Source: CAYUAI01 sp964442745 (GTDB taxonomy: Bacteria; Pseudomonadota; Gammaproteobacteria; S012-40). Taken from it: 10,689 nt of DNA. Every line of letters starts with the position of its first letter. The stretch's first letter is position 1. The notes under the pieces were generated by a model. That model ran no database searches and had not been told where the DNA came from. It saw only the letters and a program-made list of their open reading frames with translations. A program made the position numbers and the translations under genes. This document shows, in pieces, positions 1-8,300 of this stretch. The stretch is from NCBI GenBank assembly GCA_964442745.1, contig CAYUAI010000121.1, positions 1 to 10,689 on the forward strand, read 5' to 3'.

Positions 1-55
1 TTGCTTCGCGGTGAAGAGCCTAGCGATTGATTGTTCACCTTGAAAGGGCTGGTCA

Positions 56-379
56 TTAAGGCAAACCCTTAATTGTGTTAATCTCGTAAACACGATACGC
101 GGGTGTCTCATATGGGTGAACTTCCATTAGCTTAGCTAAGACCGACTTAATAAATATATCCTGACATACCATTTCCACTTTATATTCGCGGACTTGTTCT
201 ATTTTATTTTTATTGCCGATGAAAGGACGACTGCCATCGAGTGGTCTAAATTGCCCAGTGCCTTCGATCTCCCATGCACAGGAATCATAATTACCGAACG
301 TTCCGGCACCCTCTTTAAAAAGCGCTATTTTCACTTCCTCAAGATGTGATTTAGGCACATAAAAACATAATTGATACAC
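56..379 (-). CDS. YqfO/NIF3-like small protein
   Basis: A 107-residue protein resembling the short stand-alone YqfO-type proteins usually named 'NGG1p-interacting factor NIF3'. These correspond to the CutA/PII-like insert of larger NIF3 proteins; their biochemical role is not settled and a metal or small-ligand role is only presumed. Visible signatures are GAGTFGNYDSC (24-34), GTGQFRPLDGSRPFIG (40-55) and HPYETPAY (88-95). Length is normal and the protein should be cytosolic. An in-frame TTG at 394 would add five residues, but the GTG at 379 is preferred: AAGGA (387-391) sits 7 nt before it, and the resulting N-terminus (MYQLCF) matches where family members normally begin. It lies 160 bp downstream of the large regulator in the same direction, a gap large enough for its own promoter, so a functional link is doubtful. 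Family call sure; start fairly sure. Confidence 0.88.
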   Translation of the reverse strand: MYQLCFYVPKSHLEEVKIALFKEGAGTFGNYDSCAWEIEGTGQFRPLDGSRPFIGNKNKIEQVREYKVEMVCQDIFIKSVLAKLMEVHPYETPAYRVYEINTIKGLP

Positions 380-386
380 AATTCTG

Positions 387-391
387 TCCTT
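387..391 (-). promoter_or_regulatory. Ribosome binding site fixing the GTG start of the YqfO-like gene
   Basis: Read on the minus strand this is AAGGA, 7 nt upstream of the GTG at 379-377. It lies inside the TTG-initiated extension, which argues that the TTG at 394 is not the start. Confidence 0.6.
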
Positions 392-467
392 CAAAATTCA
401 ACGATCTCAGTAAATGGGTCAAGTATTGACTTAATACAATAAGCTTTGGCCCTTTGGCTTCTGAAAA

Positions 468-496
468 ATAAAACCCAGACACCAATCAATTATCAA
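468..496 (-). promoter_or_regulatory. Possible sigma70 promoter for the YqfO-like gene
   Basis: On the minus strand, TTGATA (496-491; 5 of 6 to the -35 consensus) is followed after 17 bp by TTTTAT (473-468; 4 of 6 to the -10 consensus). It would give a leader of roughly 80 nt. The -10 is weak and the region is AT-rich, so a chance match is quite possible. Confidence 0.25.
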
Positions 497-539
497 AATG
501 ATTTATTGCCTTGACACACTCCGATTCGAATGAGCCGTT

Positions 540-3500
540 TCAACCTATAATTTTCCCACGCCCCTGGAATCCATATTGAACCTCATTAAAAACCCGCTCG
601 GTTTCTAATGAAGGTTGTACACCAAGACCAGTTTGCAACGCCTTTTTGCAAGTCTCATACACAACGGCAGCTTTAGAGAACTGTCCATGAGAAATATGTA
701 ACTTCATTAACATGCAGTACGCTTGTTCTTCAAGCGGATTGACGTTGAGCAATTGTTCCAGACAAGCCTCGACTGCTTTTGAATTATTTTTTTGTAACCA
801 ATAGCTAGCCATAAAATAGAGAGTACGTTGCCATTTTGAACGCAGTTGCTGACGGTGTTGCGTAACAATTGGAAAGTCTTCTTCCCCTTGCAAAAAATCG
901 CCACGGTAATAATCCTGCAACTGATCATAGTGCTTTTGAACTTGATCAACCGATGTGGATTTTTCTTTAACAAACGATACGAGTTGATCGATACCAATGT
1001 TCAAAGCCCAAGTATCGATCCAACAAATACGCTCGTTTAACGATACCTTACCACCTCGATTAATGATTGCTTCGGGAATCCCCAGTAATTTTCGTAGTCG
1101 AAATAACGTGGTATCAAACAATTGATGCGCCGCATCACCCTCGGCATCTGGCCATACGGTCTCGCTAATCACCGTCTCACGGACTTGTTTTCCACCAAAG
1201 GCAATCAAAGCCTGTAGAAATGCAAATAATTTTGGTCGGTTACGACTCGGCAATTCGAATGGTTGCCCATGAATCACGATTTCAAAACAACCAAGGGTAT
1301 GGAGGCGAATCGCCCAGGGCCACGCCGCAATATCGTAAGGTGGATCAATGGGCATTAAGTGGCGTTTATGGATGATTCTGCGTACCACGGTTGATTCAAT
1401 ATCATTGCGCATGGCCTCGACTAAAATTTGAGTCAACTCACATTCACACATCCATAGACCGGGCAATATATTGTACTGTTCAGCTAACCGTAATGCATCT
1501 GAAAGTACCGCCAAAGCCGACTGATGTTGACCCATCGACCCATCGATAATCGCCTCAAATAATTGCGCCTGAAATTGATGAAAATAACTACGCATCTCAT
1601 GACCAATCTGCTTTGATGTCAAAACATGTTGCCGAGCCTTTTCCATATCACCATGAATAAAATACAATTGCGCTTGGGTGAAGTGAGCGCAAGCCTGAAA
1701 AAAAGGTAACCCCGATGCCTCCGCACAATGATGTGCCTCTTGCGTATGGTAAGAGACGGCACTAATGGTGCGGCTTCGAAATGAATGAATCGCCTGCAGT
1801 ATATGATATAAACACAAATGTATTCGCCCTGACTCGGCAACATATGGCGCTGCCGCCTCAAGTAAACGACTGACTTCTTCGTTATCGTGCGCCATCAATG
1901 CCGCCGCGGCACCATGGGTGATCAGCGAAATACTCCATAACGATTCTAAGCCGTACTCCTTGGTTTTCTTCAATCCGTTTTTCGCCACTACCAAGCCACG
2001 TTGTCCATCACCGGTTGACCATAAAAAAGCACAATCAATGATATGCCATAGTATCTCGGATACCGGGCCTAAGTTATGCTTGAGTTGTTTTTCTAGCAAA
2101 TGATGGCTTATTTCCACATGATGAAAATCCCCTTGCCATAAGTAATACAAAATCACTGAGACCTGTTTTTTAACCTGCAAACTGGGAGGCAACTCATTCG
2201 TCGGTATTTTGGTAATACGTTCAAACCAAAGGTCAAATTCAAAGTGATCAGGCGCACGGTGCATTAACGCATCGAACATGCTCAATGTTAACTTGACTAA
2301 AGCCGATGGCGAAACCTGCCGGTCAAAGCTTGCATGAAGTCGATCCACCTGCTCGATCCATGGATCTAAATAGGTAAAATCGTCTCGTTCAAACATATAA
2401 CTGTCGATAATACCGGATAAGGCTAAACATTGACCTGTCACATCCGAGAGCGCGGTAAAATGGTTAAAAGCACTCACAAAATCTTTCCGTGCCATCTGCG
2501 GTCGCATAAAGACAACACATACCCCACGCCAAAATAATAACCATCCCATGCCATCAATCACCGATGCTGGAATGTGCTGCAACCACTTCAATAGTGTCTG
2601 AGTGTAGTTTTCAGCAGCGAGTTTTGGTGCATATTGAAGTGTTAACTCGGCTAATCGTGTTCCGTCATTCATATCGATCAGCAAAGAAGCGGCGGCAATA
2701 ATGGCACCATCATTTTCCAATAAGCTCACCGAAGCGGCTTGAATTTCACGTAAGCTTTGAACATTCAGGTTTTTCTCACTTTGAGCGATAAGAAAAGCTT
2801 TGAATAAAGGATGATAACGATATACGGTCGCGATATCGCTAATCCGGTAAGTAAAATAATTACGATCATAGAGGTTCTGTAAAATATCGCCGGCGGCATG
2901 ATTATTTGTGAGCTCGATGGCATATTCAACGGGAACATCAGGCAAAAAACAAGTACGATACAATACCTCATGAGTTGGCTCATCAAGACATCGAAGCACC
3001 TCGTTCATAAAATAGCTGTACAATGCTTGTTTGGTGTCAAACTCAAGCATTGGTCTTTCGTCAAACTGACTCATGCGGGTAAACAATAACATCAAACCGG
3101 CCCCCCACCCTGCCATCATCGCCTGAATTTTATGACACTGCTCAACGGATAACGACTTAATGTTATGCATTGACGCCAACTGAATAAGCTCCTCATCGTT
3201 AAAACGAAGGTCTTGCTCTCTAAATGTATGTATCTTCTGATTGATATTCAAACGAGCAAAGGCGGGTGGCAGTGCTTGTCGACTAATAAGAATAATCCGA
3301 CCTGCTGTTGGTAACTCATCAATTGCCACGCGGATGACATCGGCCCAAGCGGGTGATTCACATTCATGTACATCGTCAAAAACAAGATAAAAAGGCAGCG
3401 CTAGTCGTTGGTAAACCTGATTGAAATAACGACGGGCAAAACCCTTTACGTTCATCGCATCTTCTGCTTGATATAGTGGAATTATTTTACGGCGCTTAGG

Positions 3501-3764
3501 CGTTGCTTCTCGCACGGCACGACTGAAATAGTGAAAAAAACTCGCTAGCTCAGCATCAGTCTCATCAACACAATACCAAATCGAGTGATCGGGTACGGAC
3601 TCAATATAGCTGCAAACAAATGTGGTTTTTCCATAACCTGGCGGAGCAAGTACCGCGATCACAGGCATTGTTGAAGCGTTAGCCAACTGTGCCAAAAGCT
3701 GGACTCGCAACACATGATGATGCACCAACGGACGGCAGGTTTTATGCGAGCGGGACGTTATCAT
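540..3764 (-). CDS. MalT-like STAND ATPase regulator with C-terminal winged helix and BTAD domain (regulator 1)
   Basis: A 1074-residue signal-transduction ATPase predicted to act as a cytosolic transcription regulator. The N-terminus resembles MalT: Walker A APPGYGKTT (40-48), Walker B YLVFDD (126-131) followed by VHE, and a sensor-like ISRQALPP (160-167). Residues about 330-800 are helix-rich and probably form the MalT-type repeat/sensor region. From about 817 (WAIRLHTLGCFEI) comes an OmpR/SARP-type winged helix with recognition helix HQLFDTTLFRLRKLLG, then a BTAD-like helical domain (about 925-1070). MalT itself ends in a LuxR HTH, so the output domain here is of another type. Known STAND biology suggests ATP-dependent oligomerisation on ligand binding; the ligand is unknown. 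A TTG at 3779 is in frame, but the ATG at 3764 is preferred because GGAG lies 9 nt before it and within the TTG extension. It is divergent from secreted protein gene 1, its likely target. Confidence 0.88.
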   Translation of the reverse strand: MITSRSHKTCRPLVHHHVLRVQLLAQLANASTMPVIAVLAPPGYGKTTFVCSYIESVPDHSIWYCVDETDAELASFFHYFSRAVREATPKRRKIIPLYQAEDAMNVKGFARRYFNQVYQRLALPFYLVFDDVHECESPAWADVIRVAIDELPTAGRIILISRQALPPAFARLNINQKIHTFREQDLRFNDEELIQLASMHNIKSLSVEQCHKIQAMMAGWGAGLMLLFTRMSQFDERPMLEFDTKQALYSYFMNEVLRCLDEPTHEVLYRTCFLPDVPVEYAIELTNNHAAGDILQNLYDRNYFTYRISDIATVYRYHPLFKAFLIAQSEKNLNVQSLREIQAASVSLLENDGAIIAAASLLIDMNDGTRLAELTLQYAPKLAAENYTQTLLKWLQHIPASVIDGMGWLLFWRGVCVVFMRPQMARKDFVSAFNHFTALSDVTGQCLALSGIIDSYMFERDDFTYLDPWIEQVDRLHASFDRQVSPSALVKLTLSMFDALMHRAPDHFEFDLWFERITKIPTNELPPSLQVKKQVSVILYYLWQGDFHHVEISHHLLEKQLKHNLGPVSEILWHIIDCAFLWSTGDGQRGLVVAKNGLKKTKEYGLESLWSISLITHGAAAALMAHDNEEVSRLLEAAAPYVAESGRIHLCLYHILQAIHSFRSRTISAVSYHTQEAHHCAEASGLPFFQACAHFTQAQLYFIHGDMEKARQHVLTSKQIGHEMRSYFHQFQAQLFEAIIDGSMGQHQSALAVLSDALRLAEQYNILPGLWMCECELTQILVEAMRNDIESTVVRRIIHKRHLMPIDPPYDIAAWPWAIRLHTLGCFEIVIHGQPFELPSRNRPKLFAFLQALIAFGGKQVRETVISETVWPDAEGDAAHQLFDTTLFRLRKLLGIPEAIINRGGKVSLNERICWIDTWALNIGIDQLVSFVKEKSTSVDQVQKHYDQLQDYYRGDFLQGEEDFPIVTQHRQQLRSKWQRTLYFMASYWLQKNNSKAVEACLEQLLNVNPLEEQAYCMLMKLHISHGQFSKAAVVYETCKKALQTGLGVQPSLETERVFNEVQYGFQGRGKIIG

Positions 3765-3834
3765 TCCATTTATCTCCAATATTACCTTTTAATCCATAGC
3801 GGTTTTTATCCGATCAATCCGAGCAAGCTTATTG

Positions 3835-3851
3835 TAAGTGATCATCGCTTA
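3835..3851. promoter_or_regulatory. Near-perfect 17-bp palindrome, candidate operator
   Basis: TAAGTGATCATCGCTTA pairs with itself at every position around a central C except one T/G pair. It lies 70 bp upstream of the regulator 1 start, in the control region shared with secreted protein gene 1. An operator role is inferred from position and symmetry only. Confidence 0.35.
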
Positions 3852-3855
3852 AAAT

Positions 3856-3897
3856 TCTGCATCGGCAGAGCACTCGGTTTATCGCATTTCTTTGCGA
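3856..3897. promoter_or_regulatory. Two further short inverted repeats in the divergent control region
   Basis: TCTGC-ATCG-GCAGA (3856-3869) and TCGCA-TTTCTT-TGCGA (3882-3897) are perfect 5-bp inverted repeats 12 bp apart. With the palindrome at 3835-3851 they form a cluster. Five-bp arms can arise by chance, so support is modest and comes mainly from the clustering. Confidence 0.25.
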
Positions 3898-3975
3898 AGT
3901 TTTCCATTTCGAACAGCCTCTGAAGCGAGAAAAATACCAAGACCCAGTGCGCTGTCGGTTATTTTTCATGCAGAT

Positions 3976-4001
3976 GGTGCTTCGAGAGCACCCATTATAT
4001 T
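3976..4001 (+). promoter_or_regulatory. Probable activator-dependent promoter of secreted protein gene 1
   Basis: A -10-like TATATT (3996-4001; 5 of 6 to consensus) has no recognisable -35 at 16-18 bp. The -35 position is occupied by the perfect inverted repeat GGTGCT-TCGAG-AGCACC (3976-3992). Transcription from here would start near 4008, giving a leader of about 24 nt with AAGGA at 4017-4021, 10 nt before the ATG. Streptomyces SARP activators such as DnrI and ActII-ORF4 are known to use TCGAG-type heptamers overlapping the -35 and about 8 bp from the -10. TCGAGAG at 3982-3988 ends 7 bp from this -10. The expected second heptamer 11 bp upstream is absent, so the SARP analogy is only suggestive. 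Confidence 0.42.
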
Positions 4002-4031
4002 CGAACCAATAGAAGCAAGGATATAGAGACA

Positions 4032-4823
4032 ATGAGCGGAAAACGACTGACATTAAAATTGACGTATATTTTGTTTGGAATTTTTATGCTAAGCCCGGCA
4101 TTTGCTGAACACAATTGGCCCTTAGACAAAATAGGGCTAGGCGAGATTGAGCATCGAATATATCGCGATAATGATAAGCACCATGATGATAATGTCACCG
4201 TTATTTACGGTAAGCGATCGGTACTTGGCGTACAAGTCAGAACTGACAATGGATTTGAAAAGCCTGAGATGGGTGTCACCAATGCAAGCGAAATACTCTA
4301 CAATGAACCTGCCGACGGCACCGATCCGGTGCCGTTGCGGCAAGTCCCCACTTTATATATCACCGATGGACCAAATCCGGTGGTCATTGATGAATCCATC
4401 AGCGCTGACAATACCACTCGCGGCTTGGTTTTTCCGGGTAACCCAAATCCGATTACCTTAGGCGACTGGCTTGCAGGTGGTCATTCCAAACTGAGACTCA
4501 AAATTCTCAGAAATGGCACAAGCCAAGTAAAAATTAAAATAAGAGGGTTGCTGCCTAATAGTCTTTTCGGTATTTGGCAGTTTAATCAAATGCCAGGGGC
4601 ACCTGGACCCTTTGGCGGCATTCCCAATGTTTTTATCACCGATCATAAAGGCAATGCCACCATGCAACGTACTCTCCCTTTTAATATGAAGGAAATCGTA
4701 AAACGATTGGCGATTGTGTATCACTCGGATCATCGCATCTATGGAGGAACACCCTCACTGATCGATGCATTCGGTGGCCACGATATCCACGTACAGCTGG
4801 AATTCGACATACAAGACGAATAG
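4032..4823 (+). CDS. Predicted exported protein of unrecognised family (secreted protein 1)
   Basis: A 263-residue protein of a family I do not recognise. A Sec signal peptide spans residues 1-25 (basic MSGKR start, hydrophobic LTYILFGIFML, cleavage after AFA), so the mature protein should be periplasmic or secreted. The mature part has no Cys, a charged DNDKHHDDN stretch (46-54) and alternating strands suggesting a beta-rich fold. The core shared with the paralogue at 8805-9569 includes DPVPLRQVPTLYITD (98-112), VVIDESISAD (117-126), FPGNPNPIT (134-142), GLLPNSLFGIWQFN (172-185), GPFGGIPNVFITDHKGNAT (192-210) and YHSDHRIYGGTPS (230-242). The HSDH is a possible metal site, by inference only. 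The ATG is supported by AAGGA at 4017-4021 and by the signal peptide. It is transcribed away from regulator 1 and is probably that regulator's target. No enzyme motif is evident. Confidence 0.85.
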   Translation: MSGKRLTLKLTYILFGIFMLSPAFAEHNWPLDKIGLGEIEHRIYRDNDKHHDDNVTVIYGKRSVLGVQVRTDNGFEKPEMGVTNASEILYNEPADGTDPVPLRQVPTLYITDGPNPVVIDESISADNTTRGLVFPGNPNPITLGDWLAGGHSKLRLKILRNGTSQVKIKIRGLLPNSLFGIWQFNQMPGAPGPFGGIPNVFITDHKGNATMQRTLPFNMKEIVKRLAIVYHSDHRIYGGTPSLIDAFGGHDIHVQLEFDIQDE

Positions 4824-4833
4824 TTTCGTGGCA

Positions 4834-4867
4834 TCTCCCCTTAGATAATCGTTACTTTGAGGGGAGA
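4834..4867 (+). terminator. 3' hairpin after secreted protein gene 1
   Basis: TCTCCCCT (4834-4841) pairs perfectly with AGGGGAGA (4860-4867). The stem can extend inward through 4845/4856 with two G-T wobbles, leaving a 10-nt loop. It begins 10 nt after the stop codon. No T-run follows, so it may stabilise the 3' end or be a weak terminator rather than a canonical one. A similar hairpin follows the paralogous gene. Confidence 0.5.
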
Positions 4868-4897
4868 GATACTCGAAGTGTTTGAGATTTAGTTCAT

Positions 4898-5032
4898 GTC
4901 GTGTGGATTAAGCGGAGCGAACATCATCCTGTTTCAATCGGGCCGTGAAATAGAGAGAATGCCAGGAGGCATTGATCTGTTTTCGAGTCGGGTTTAGTTT
5001 AGGGTGGATTCGCTGCACTTAATCCACACGAC
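4898..5032. repeat. REP-like inverted-repeat element (REPIN/small MITE type)
   Basis: The ends are inverted copies of one 24-bp sequence: 4898-4921 and the reverse complement of 5009-5032 agree at 22 of 24 positions, with the outer 15 bp (GTCGTGTGGATTAAG) identical. The right copy is itself a hairpin, GTGGATT (5004-5010) against AATCCAC (5021-5027). The left copy has lost its inner half. The interior holds a third hairpin, AATGCC-AGGA-GGCATT (4958-4973). Palindromes with a GTGGATT/AATCCAC core occur as dispersed intergenic repeats in bacterial genomes. Two REPs in opposite orientation about 135 bp apart fit a REPIN or non-autonomous element. No ORF lies inside. Confidence 0.6.
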
Positions 5033-5068
5033 CCGTTCAATAAATCACCTTTATTTAGACCCAGTTCT

Positions 5069-5100
5069 ATCTAACTGATAAACTAAAAGATTAAAAATAA
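5069..5100. promoter_or_regulatory. Shared AT-rich motif, copy 1, upstream of regulator 2
   Basis: ATCTAACTGATAAA (5069-5082), 7 nt, then ATTAAAAATAA (5090-5100). The same two blocks with the same 7-nt spacing occur at 8626-8657 upstream of secreted protein gene 2, with 24 of 25 positions equal; the spacers differ. This pattern suggests a bipartite binding site. It lies 41 bp upstream of the TATAAT at 5141, a plausible activator position. The binding protein is unknown; regulator 2 is the natural candidate. Confidence 0.5.
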
Positions 5101-5140
5101 TATTCTCTTTCGAAAGTGGCGTAAAGGGAAATAAAAGAGT

Positions 5141-5146
5141 TATAAT
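5141..5146 (+). promoter_or_regulatory. Consensus -10 box for regulator 2
   Basis: A perfect TATAAT with no acceptable -35 at 16-18 bp (ggcgta at 17 bp), as expected for an activator-dependent promoter. Initiation near 5153 would leave a leader of about 200 nt before the regulator 2 start. Confidence 0.4.
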
Positions 5147-5275
5147 TTAGCAATGAATATTTTTCACCCCAGACCGCTTACAAATATCAAAAATAATCAA
5201 CGTCCAACACACATAACTTAGGAACAGGCACGTAATAACGTTCTGATTTGTCCTCGCCGAAGATGGGATGTGAAA

Positions 5276-5353
5276 ATGATCGTTTATGCCCATGCTGAAT
5301 ATATCACCTGGATTACAGAGGAATCAATCACATTCAATATGGGAATAGCGTGA
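5276..5353 (+). CDS. Possible 25-residue leader ORF coupled to regulator 2
   Basis: A short ORF (begins MIVYAHAEYI, ends NMGIA) starts at ATG 5276 with GGGA (5265-5268) 7 nt upstream. It ends at TGA 5351-5353, overlapping the regulator 2 GTG (5350-5352) as GTGA, the classic translational-coupling arrangement. An in-frame GTG at 5270 is an alternative start. The regulator's own ribosome site is weak (GGGA at 5341-5344, 5 nt before the GTG), so coupling would make sense. No family resemblance is seen and no attenuator stems were identified. It could be chance. Confidence 0.3.
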   Translation: MIVYAHAEYITWITEESITFNMGIA

Positions 5354-8300
5354 TCAACAAAGTGAATCGCAGTATCATTTATCCACCTAAAATTATTTGC
5401 CCCAATACGGCAAAGATAATACATCGAGCGCGGCTTTTTAATACGCTAAATGAAGCTCGGCAACAAGCAAAGATAGTCTGGATCGCCGCACCGGGAGGCT
5501 CAGGAAAAACAACGCTGGTGTCCAGTTATCTAGAAAAAAATCAGGTGGCACATTGCTGGTACCAAATCGATGAAGATGACCGAGATCTCGCCACTTTTTT
5601 TCACTACTTAGGGTTAGCAGGAAAGCTAGCCGCACCCCGCAGAAAAAAAGCTCCTCCCAAACTAACCCCAGAATATCAGCAAGGGATTCCTGCATTCACT
5701 CGCCACTTTTTTAAAGACATCGCGTCCAGATTGCAAAGCAATGGACTCATCGTGCTGGATAATTTCCACTTATTATCTGAGACAAGCCCCATTCTATCGC
5801 TATTACCAACGATTGTTGAATCGCTGGCCTCGGGTATTTCGCTACTCATTATTAGTCGATATTTACCTCCATCCTCAATGATAGCGTTTGCTGCTAAACG
5901 TCAGCTATTTGTTATTGATACCAAGTTGATGCGCTTTGCAGCAAATGAATGGCTGGCGGCTAGTCAATTATTTAATAACAAGCATTCTCAAGATAAGCTG
6001 TTATCTTTACATCATAAACTCGATGGCTGGATCGCTGGACTCGTTCTTTTACCTGATACAGCGAACACATTTGAGAACACCAATACCTCAGGCCTGGGTA
6101 TTGAAATACTGGATACTTATATTGCAGAACAATTTTTATCATCGTTGAATGGGGAAACAAGCGAGCTATTGATGAAGGTATGTTATATGCCTCATATTAC
6201 CGCGACCGCAGCAAGGGCGGTCAGCCATATTTCAGATGCACAAAAATTGCTCGCCGGACTTGCTCAAAAAAATTTATTTGTCCTACAGCAAGGTGACAAA
6301 GGTTATACCCTCCATCCTCTCGTCAGAGAATATCTCAAACAACGTGCAAAGGACACCCTATCAAAACAACAACTTTTTGATTTACGCCTTTCCACAGCGC
6401 AGGCACTACTGAAAGAAGATGAGTGTGAAGCAGCGGCAGATCTGTTGCTTGAGTTGGAAGCTTGGCAAACCTTAGTGCGGGTCATCCTAGACTATGCGAC
6501 GGAGCTGCATGACAGTGGTCGCATTGGGTCGTTGCAACGTTATATCAATGCCTTACCGCAACAACTTACGACGCGTGAACCATGGATTAATTTCTGGAAA
6601 GGCAAAGTCTCTGTTTATAACGACGTGCTCACCGCGCTTGATTTTTATGACCATGCTTACGCAAGTTTCATGAAAAAATCGGATGCCAAAGGCATCTACA
6701 TAACATGGTATTCAGCCGTGTCGGTTATTTGCAGCACGCTACTGGGTGGCAATCGTTTAATTACCTGGGTCAATCGATATAATGAATTCAGTCGGATTTA
6801 CCCAGAGCCACCAAAAGCACTACAGAAAGTATTTATCGAAGCTATTTTGTTAGAATCCTATTTTTGTTCTGGCTTGGACCCTCAAAAAAGGTCGTCTCTA
6901 CAAACACGCTTGGCAAGCGCCATTGATGAAGCAACCGACCCTTTGATGCGCTTGCACATGATGTCAAATTATGTCCATGTCGCGGTTTTATCTGGGATTA
7001 AAGCCAGCGATAAAATCATTATCGAAAAGTTTGAGCGTCACTTAGATGGCATGAAAGACGACCCTGTATTATATCTTGGTGCATTGACTGCTTGCTCTTT
7101 AGGTGCATCATCATTTAATGATTTTGATAAACTTTTGAATTTAGAGTGGCGAGCACTTGAGGTGGCGAAAGAAAATGGTATCACCGTTTTTGATTGTCAT
7201 ATTTACACAAAAATTGCCGTCGCCGCACTAAGTTTGAATAAATTTGACCTAGCTAGACGGTATATTAATATCATGAAGGAGAACATAGCGGAAAAAAATC
7301 AGGTTCATCAATCATTATATTTAGTTTGTATGATTGCTGCAGGCACCTATATGAATGAATCGAATGACCTGGATGAAAAAGTCGAATATTATTTAAATAT
7401 TTTGGAGAGCACCCATTTTCCACCATTTATTCTCCATATTAAACTGCTTTATGCCTATTATCTATGTGTGCAAAAAAAAACAGAAACCGCGCTGGAACTT
7501 CACGATGATTTACTCAAACAGATAGAAAAACTTGCCTTCCCTGGGCAGTCATCCCGGTTTTATATGATTTATGCAAAAATATTTCTCAATCATGACGAAC
7601 TTGATCGTTGCAATCATTATTTAAACAAAAGCTTCGCCATCGCCAGGCATAATGAACTCCTTAGCTATGCTAATTGGCATCCGGAGTTAATGGTGTGGGC
7701 CTGTCAGCGAGCGCTTTCATTAGAAATCGAAATCGATTACGTCAACCATTTTGTCACGTTGCACTATCCCAATTTACCACAACCCAAACCTGAATCTACC
7801 TGCCAACAGTGGCCATGGCCTTTTCGTATTTATACGTTTGGCGGTTTTGAGCTGAAAACGAAAAATGAAACAATTCATCAAAAACAACGAGCGGACAAGT
7901 CGTTTGCATTACTAAAAACGCTGGTGAAAGCACAAGACAGAAACCTGTCAAGCGATACCATAAAAGAGAAGTTATACAACGAAAATGATCATGAGAAAGC
8001 ATCACAATTACTCGACACACAAATTCATCGTTTAAGAAAACGCCTTGGTAGTGAACAGACCATTTTGCGGCAAGGAAACAATATAAAACTTCATTTGAAA
8101 TATTTTTGGGTTGATACGCGTGAATTTGAAGCGCTGGGAAAACAGAAAATCACCACAGAGAATGCGCTAGCAGTTGCCAAGCGACTACAGGAATTGTACC
8201 AAGGTGAATATTTACCGGATGATGAAGAACTCGAAGTCATTGCCCATCGTGAACGCTATCGAAATATGTATTTAGCCACCTTGTTCAAATGTATAGAACA

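Larger units (their letters stand above)
4824..5275. other. Intergenic region between secreted protein gene 1 and the regulator 2 leader
   Basis: This 452-bp stretch holds no convincing protein-coding or stable RNA gene. In order it contains a 3' hairpin (4834-4867), a REP-like inverted-repeat element (4898-5032), an AT-rich motif shared with the region upstream of secreted protein gene 2 (5069-5100) and a consensus -10 box (5141-5146). The region 5150-5260 shows nothing recognisable and is probably untranslated leader of regulator 2. Confidence 0.6.

Noticed and set aside
1..55. Possible tail of a plus-strand gene ending at TGA 28-30, and a GGTGAA/TTCACC inverted repeat (10-39)
   Set aside because: Only nine codons are visible and cannot be identified. 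The inverted repeat has short arms, a long loop and no T-run, so neither a gene nor a terminator can be supported.
423..437. GTATT-GACTT-AATAC inverted repeat upstream of the YqfO-like gene
   Set aside because: Arms of 5 bp made almost wholly of A and T are expected by chance in this AT-rich gap.
3762..3769. Two-codon ORF (ATG GAA TGA) overlapping the regulator 1 start on the minus strand
   Set aside because: An in-frame stop lies immediately before it, so it is too small to be more than a by-product of the ATGGAATG sequence.
4147..4461. 104-codon ORF on the plus strand overlapping secreted protein gene 1
   Set aside because: It is a shifted frame fully inside a gene with a signal peptide and a conserved paralogue. 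Its product resembles nothing and it has no ribosome site of note.
4824..5349. CRISPR array, tRNA or riboswitch in the long gap
   Set aside because: No regularly spaced direct repeats, no cloverleaf and no recognisable riboswitch core were seen. The repeats present are inverted and REP-like.
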